NCBI GenBank assembly: GCA_036346205.1
Contig: JARFJB010000400.1
Location: forward strand, 1,206,001-1,270,000
DNA length: 64,000 nucleotides
Reading direction: 5' to 3'
Source: Vesta saturnalis
Taxonomy: Eukaryota > Arthropoda > Insecta > Coleoptera > Lampyridae
Positions 55,368 to 64,000 of the stretch are shown here, in pieces; the stretch's first letter is position 1; every line of letters starts with the position of its first letter. The notes beneath the pieces were generated by a model. That model did no database searches, was not told where the DNA came from, and saw only the letters and a list, made by a program, of their open reading frames with translations. The translations under genes and the position numbers were made by a program.

Positions 55368-56650
55368 TAGGGTGGCCCATAAAAAATGTCGGTTCTTTAG
55401 AGTTTCTTATTGAGCCCTTCTGCTCCTATCTAGAAAACATTTTGTATGTTAATACTATGCAGTATTAAAAGCTAATCAAGCAGGCGAATATCCCCGTCTA
55501 ATTTTCTTCTGATATTCTTTTGATTCTGACTAGCAATAAACGTCAAAATGGCTGACAATAAATACGAAGTTTTAATACTGTTGCATCATTACTGGAAACA
55601 AAACGTTTCTGCAACAGCCGCAGTTAAAAAAATATGCGAAGTGGAAGGGGAAGGAATAGTGAACATTCGTACGGCGCAGCGCTGGTTTCGAAAATTTACA
55701 GGCGGAGAGACAAGTCTCAAGAGGAAACAAAGTTCTGGCCGACCCAACTCGTTAAGTAACGCTGAACTTCGAGATGTTGAAGCAAATCCATCGACAAGTA
55801 GGTACCCTTAAGTTGTCAGCAGAACTTGGGTATTCCAAAGAAACCGTAAGGCGCCATTTGCATCAACTTGGAAAAGCCAATAGACGCTGTAGAGAAGTTC
55901 CTCACGATTTAATGCCAGCAATGGCAGAAAGGCGAGTTCAGGTTTGTGACCAACTGCTTTCCAATCCTTGGGATGAACGTTTCTTTAAATAGATCGTTAC
56001 TTGCGATGAAAAGTGGATTTACTTAAATAACCCTAGCACATAAAATCAGTGGATTACTTTTGGGCAACCTGCATTGCTGGTTCCCAAACGAGAAAGGTTC
56101 CAAAGGAAGGTTATGCTTTGTGTATGGTGGAATTTTGAAGGGGTTATTCATTTTGAGTTGGTTTCTGATGAGTAGACGATTGATGCTAACATTTACAGTC
56201 AACAGTTGGATAGAATGCATGATGCTCTAAGTCGGCGTTGCCCTGGATTGGAGAATAGATGACGGGTAATTCTATAACAAGACAACGCCAAACCTCATAC
56301 TGCAGCTGAAGCTCAACAAAAATTAGGGAATTGAATTTGGAGCTTCTTCCTCATCCAGCTTACAGCCCGGACCCGGCGCCTTCCGATTATCACTTATTAC
56401 GATCGATGGCGCACTTCCTTCGTGGATGGAATTTTACAAGTGTTGAGGAAGTTGAAGCTGCATGCCGAGAATTCTTTAATTCCAAAGATGCTACATGGTA
56501 TCGTCGTGGCATTGAAGATCTTGCAGAAAGATGGCGAAAGATATTACTTTACAATGGTTTATACTTTAGTGAATAAAAGTTTTCATTTGTTATTTTATCA
56601 TTAAATAAAGCTATTCATAAAAAAAACGTCATTTTTTATAGACCATCCTA
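55368..56650 (+). mobile_element. Classical mariner element (DD34D)
   Basis: TA at 55368-55369 and 56649-56650 flank inverted ends GGGTGGCCCATAAAAAATGT and, from the right, GGATGGTCTATAAAAAATGA. About 1.28 kb with one transposase gene, the standard size for mariner. The ends belong to the same broad group as other insect mariners with GGGTGGCC-type termini. Confidence 0.92.
55548..56576 (+). pseudogene. mariner transposase (DD34D)
   Basis: Starts MADNKYEVLILLHHYWKQNV at 55548, with the HTH_48 region (ICEVEGEGIVNIRTAQRWFR, FTGGETSLKRKQSSGRP). A frameshift near 55775 leads into QVGTLKLSAELGYSKETVRR. VTCDEKWIYLNNPS near 56000 carries the first Asp, after an in-frame stop at 55990. Blocks in other frames (VMLCVWWNFEGVIHFELV, QQDNAKPHTAAEAQQKL) hold the second Asp. 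The last frame from 56331 reads LELLPHPAYSPDPAPSDYHL, with the third Asp in PSD, and runs to the C-terminus YNGLYFSE. The length matches the roughly 345-residue family. At least four breaks make it inactive. Confidence 0.92.
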
Positions 56651-60737
<4,087 letters not shown>

Positions 60738-60738
<1 letters not shown>

Positions 60739-63700
60739 TTTTTTTTTTTACTTAATAATTTATTCAGCATGCCCCATTATTACAATAATAATACATGCTT
60801 TTAATTTTACAGCTACTTAGATTATGTGTAACTAGATGGGTTCTAACATCTAATTATGTTACATATCTTTCTACCCTTTAACTACTTATCCCTATGTTAT
60901 CTTACTTAATCTAACTTTTCAAAATCTATGGAATTTACAAATCGTACAAAGTCTTTGGTGTATTCCTGTGCTAACTGCGTTTTTGTGGCTGGCCAGGTTC
61001 CTCTCTTCGCTGCAATAGAGTTCCTTAGGTGTAATCTGTTGTTTTCCAGCACTGGACAGTCATAAATTAAGTGGTCTACGTTTTGATCACCTAATTCGCA
61101 AACACATGTCGCGGTTTCACTTATTTTATATTTATAAAAATAGCTTTTGAATTTTCCATGGCCACTCAATATCATGGTTACCGTGGGAGAAAAATTCACA
61201 TTTGTTTTAAGTCTTGATTTCACTGTAGGAAAAAAAAATGTTTTAGTTAAATTTCCTTTGTCACTACTTTCCCATTCCGCCTGCCACTTCACTTCACTAT
61301 CTTTTTCCGCTTCCCTAGTCACTACACGTTTTTTTAATTTTCTTTGCCTTTCTTGGTTTTCCCGGTCCATCCCTCTTCTTTGGTGTTCTTCTTCATCATT
61401 TTTCTTTAATTCTTCATATATCTTTGCTTTTCCTTCAATTGTTAATAATATGGGTGTGATACCCGCTAATATACAGGAGGCTTCATACGAGATGGTCCTG
61501 AACGCTTTTAATATTTTTATGTGCATCAGTCTTTGTATCCTTCTAATTTTCCTCTGATTGACTTTCTTCTTTAGTGCCGATCTCCATACTGGTGCTGCAT
61601 ATGTCACTATAGGTAGTATCGCTCCTTTATAGATTGTAGTTAGGCATTCTTGTCTTAAGCCCCATGAAATTTTTGCGGATTTAGACAATATATGGATTAG
61701 TTTACAACATTTATCGGCTACGTACTGTACATGCTTATCAAATTGGAATTTGTTATCTACATATACTCCTAAGTACTTTATGTCTTCAACTTGTTCCAAA
61801 TCTTCATGGTTCAAATATATGTTAATCTTTGTTTTTCATACCGATCTTCTTTTGGTTATCATCATCACTTTTGATTTTTGATCATTAAATTTGATTTTGT
61901 TATCTGATGCCCATGACGTAATTTTTTGTAACTCTATGTTAGCTCTATTTTCTACTTCTGCTATCGTTCTCCCTTTGATTAAAATTAAGAGGTCGTCAGC
62001 GAAAGCAAGAACTTTAGTATGTCTTGAGTAGTTTAAGTTTAGCAGCGAGTTGTATTGGATGTTCCAGTACCCAGGCCCACAACATGAGCCTTGCGGACAC
62101 CCTCTGTTTACGATTTTTTCAACTCTTACATCATTCATCTGAATCGCAGCTTTTCTTTCCTTAAAGTAATCTTTTGTTAGGTTGTAGAGATTCTTTGGGC
62201 AATTTAGTTCTTTCATTGAATTTAATATTGCTGGCCACCATGCTGCATTAAAAGCTCCTTTAACATCTAGACTAACGGCTATAATTATTCCTTTCTCTTC
62301 AAAACCGTGTTCCACGAAGGACTTCATTTCCATTAATGCATCTGTTGTTCCTTTATGAGCTATAAATCCAAACTGGTTTTTGTTCATCAGATTTTTGAGT
62401 TAAGGTATTCCATTATCCTGTTGATCATAAGTTTTTCTAGAATCTTCCCATTCACGCTAATTAGACTAATCGGTCGAAATTTAGAAGCCATTACATTGTC
62501 CTCTTTGCCAGGTTTCGTAGTAGGTATTGTTATTGATGTTTTCCATTCTTTAGGAAATGGGCTCTTTTAAGCATTGGTTATATACCTCAGTTACTAAGCA
62601 GGAAATTTTGTGAATATTTTCTTTACAATTTCACACGTTATTCCGTCTTCGCCTGGAGATTTCCTTGCTTTCATATTTTGAAGTATATTTTCCACCTCTT
62701 CTTGAGTAAATTTTTTGTCATCTTCTGTATCTATGGGATTTTGAGTTAAGCTCCTTGTTCGTTTTTGGTTTATATTGTCCTCTTCGGAATTGTCGTTAGG
62801 GAAAAATTCTTTCATCATATAGTCAAGAGTACTCCTGGCATCTTGTGTGTACTCGCCGTCTTCCTTCTGAATTGTTGTTAACGTAAAATGTTTCCTTGTT
62901 TTTCCTGCCGCCATTTTGTATACTATATTCCACGGGTTTGTACCTTCGGCTATCTCACAATACTTCCTCCATGACGCTAACTTCTGCTTTTTATTTCCAA
63001 TATGTATTCCCTTTTTTCTTCATAGTATTTCCTTTTTCTTTCTTCCCTTAGAGCTTCATTATTTTGAGTTCGTTGGTATTGTCTCCTATGCGCATTTACC
63101 TTTTTCCGCTTTTCCGTTAATTCAGATGACCACCAGGGAACCGTTTTGTGTTTACTTTTGTTCTTTTTCTGTCTTGCCTCATGAAAGCTCTGTCTGCATG
63201 CGCTTTCTATTGCGTCGCTGTATTTTTCCATAAATGCTTCAAAATTTTGCTGTTCATCTATCTCTTCTGTAACTCTTCTGTCCAGTTCACTGCCATCAAC
63301 TGTTTCGTTTTCACAACTAACTAGCTTTTGAAATTCTCTTTTTATGTTTCTATCAAAGGTTTTCCAGTCTCCTTCTCTTATTACGTATCTTTTCCTGTAA
63401 TGTTTCATGTAGTCCGTTTGGTGCATAGTAGACAAAATATGGAATGTTAGTAATCTGTGGTCTGAACAGCTTTCCATTTCTTCAATTTTCCAGCCCTTTA
63501 CCCGATGTACTAGTTGATGGTTTACAACTGTTAGATCTATGTTGCTTTTTGCTCTAACTGTTTCGAATGTAGTCATTTGACTTTCTTCATTTAATGTATA
63601 ACATTCGTTTGTTGCTAAAAACTCCTCCACAATTCTTCCTCTCCGATTAGTCAAGCAGTCATGCCATATTACAGATCTTGCATTGCTGTCTATTGAGATA

Positions 63701-64000
63701 AGGACCGCTCTGTTCTTTGCGAACTCTAAGACCTTGTTTATTTTCCCTAAGCTCATCTCCAAGTCCTCGTTTGATACAAAATAAGCACTTATAGCTAAGC
63801 AATAAAAATTTTTATATTGTACTTCCACCGTCACCATGTCCTCATCCGATAATTGGGTTAATAATGTTACATTTATAAGTTCATTTGTTACTAATATTGC
63901 TGCACGTTTTTTGAGAGACCCCTGTGCCAATATCTGAATTTTATTTGGTATTCCAGCCACCTTATTTTCTATGACGTATGGTTCTTGAATAAACGCTATA
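60738..64000 (-). mobile_element. R1-clade (Waldo-like) non-LTR retrotransposon, 3' part
   Basis: Minus-strand LINE whose 5' part lies beyond the window. The 3' end is a poly(A) tail, seen as T12 at 60738-60750, joined directly to the (ACAY)n array. The 3' untranslated region is only about 150 bases. Target choice, zinc knuckle and RT motifs point to the R1 clade, in which Waldo elements insert in (ACAY)n repeats. Confidence 0.82.
60906..64000 (-). CDS. R1-clade ORF2: endonuclease, reverse transcriptase, zinc knuckle (few breaks, 5' partial)
   Basis: Read from 64000 down: IAFIQEPYVIENKVAGIPNK, an APE-type endonuclease start; SIDSNARSVIWHD; SNIDLTVVN; and EEMESCSDHRLLTFHILS, the endonuclease end. 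After a one-base shift near 62985 comes KQKLASWRKYCEIAEGTNPW, then ARKSPGEDGITCEIVKK. The RT has SKFRPISLISVNGKILEKLM, NQFGFIAHKGTTDAL, VSLDVKGAFNAAWWPAIL (motif A), RGCPQGSCCGPGYWNI (motif B) and FADD at 61992-62003. An in-frame TGA lies at 61836-61838, followed by VEDIKYLGVYVDNKFQFDKH and the knuckle CVCELGDQNVDHLIYDC. The stop is near 60906. Shifts near 62985, 62590-62575 and 62400 break it; some lie in short homopolymers. ORF1 is not in the window. Confidence 0.88.

Overview
The window looks like intergenic or heterochromatic DNA from an arthropod, most likely an insect, and it consists almost entirely of transposable elements and simple repeats. The evidence is the AT-rich background, many (TA)n and (CA)n arrays, and element families typical of insects: Tc1/mariner elements with a DUF4817-like N-terminus, Jockey and R1-clade LINEs, Penelope-like elements, a piggyBac element and Polinton relics. 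I cannot name the species, and I find no convincing host protein-coding, tRNA or rRNA gene.

Layout. 1-560 is a decayed mariner-type transposase. 1106-3060 is a Polinton/Maverick relic: two capsid-protein pieces in opposite orientation, then an adenovirus-type protease. 3240-4290 holds a local repeat family. 5080-9420 is a Penelope-like element (PLE) broken by two mariner-type elements. 11260-14460 is a second PLE whose 3' end occurs on both sides as an inverted repeat of about 1 kb, each arm carrying a hammerhead-ribozyme-like motif. 15318-17465 is a mariner-type element set in TA repeats. 17925-21728 is another one, with a different DNA transposon inserted in it. 21728-22140 is a third PLE fragment. 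22598-22876 and 41441-42352 are CA-based satellites with related left flanks. 23527-26155 is a non-coding mosaic with subterminal ACAGGGT repeats. 26205-35425 is a very large inverted repeat, each arm holding a mariner-type element with a truncated transposase; a Ty3/gypsy integrase tail lies in the centre and a Jockey LINE sits in the right arm.

The right half carries further mariner-type elements (35441-37105, 42553-44203, 45962-47515), a hairpin MITE (47692-47884), a nearly intact piggyBac element (48011-50491), a LINE reverse-transcriptase relic (53719-54380), a classical DD34D mariner (55368-56650), a 2.2 kb (TGTR)n array (58554-60738), and the 3' part of an R1-clade LINE (60738 to the window end). 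The LINE joins the array exactly at its poly(A) tail, as expected of the microsatellite-targeting Waldo group.

The genes do not form a pathway. They are independent mobile elements stacked by nesting. The recurring theme is a group of roughly ten Tc1/mariner-type elements with long terminal inverted repeats and about 41 residues between the second and third catalytic positions (DD41D-like), nearly all decayed. The piggyBac and R1-type LINE are the best preserved; several of their frameshifts fall in homopolymers and could be assembly errors.
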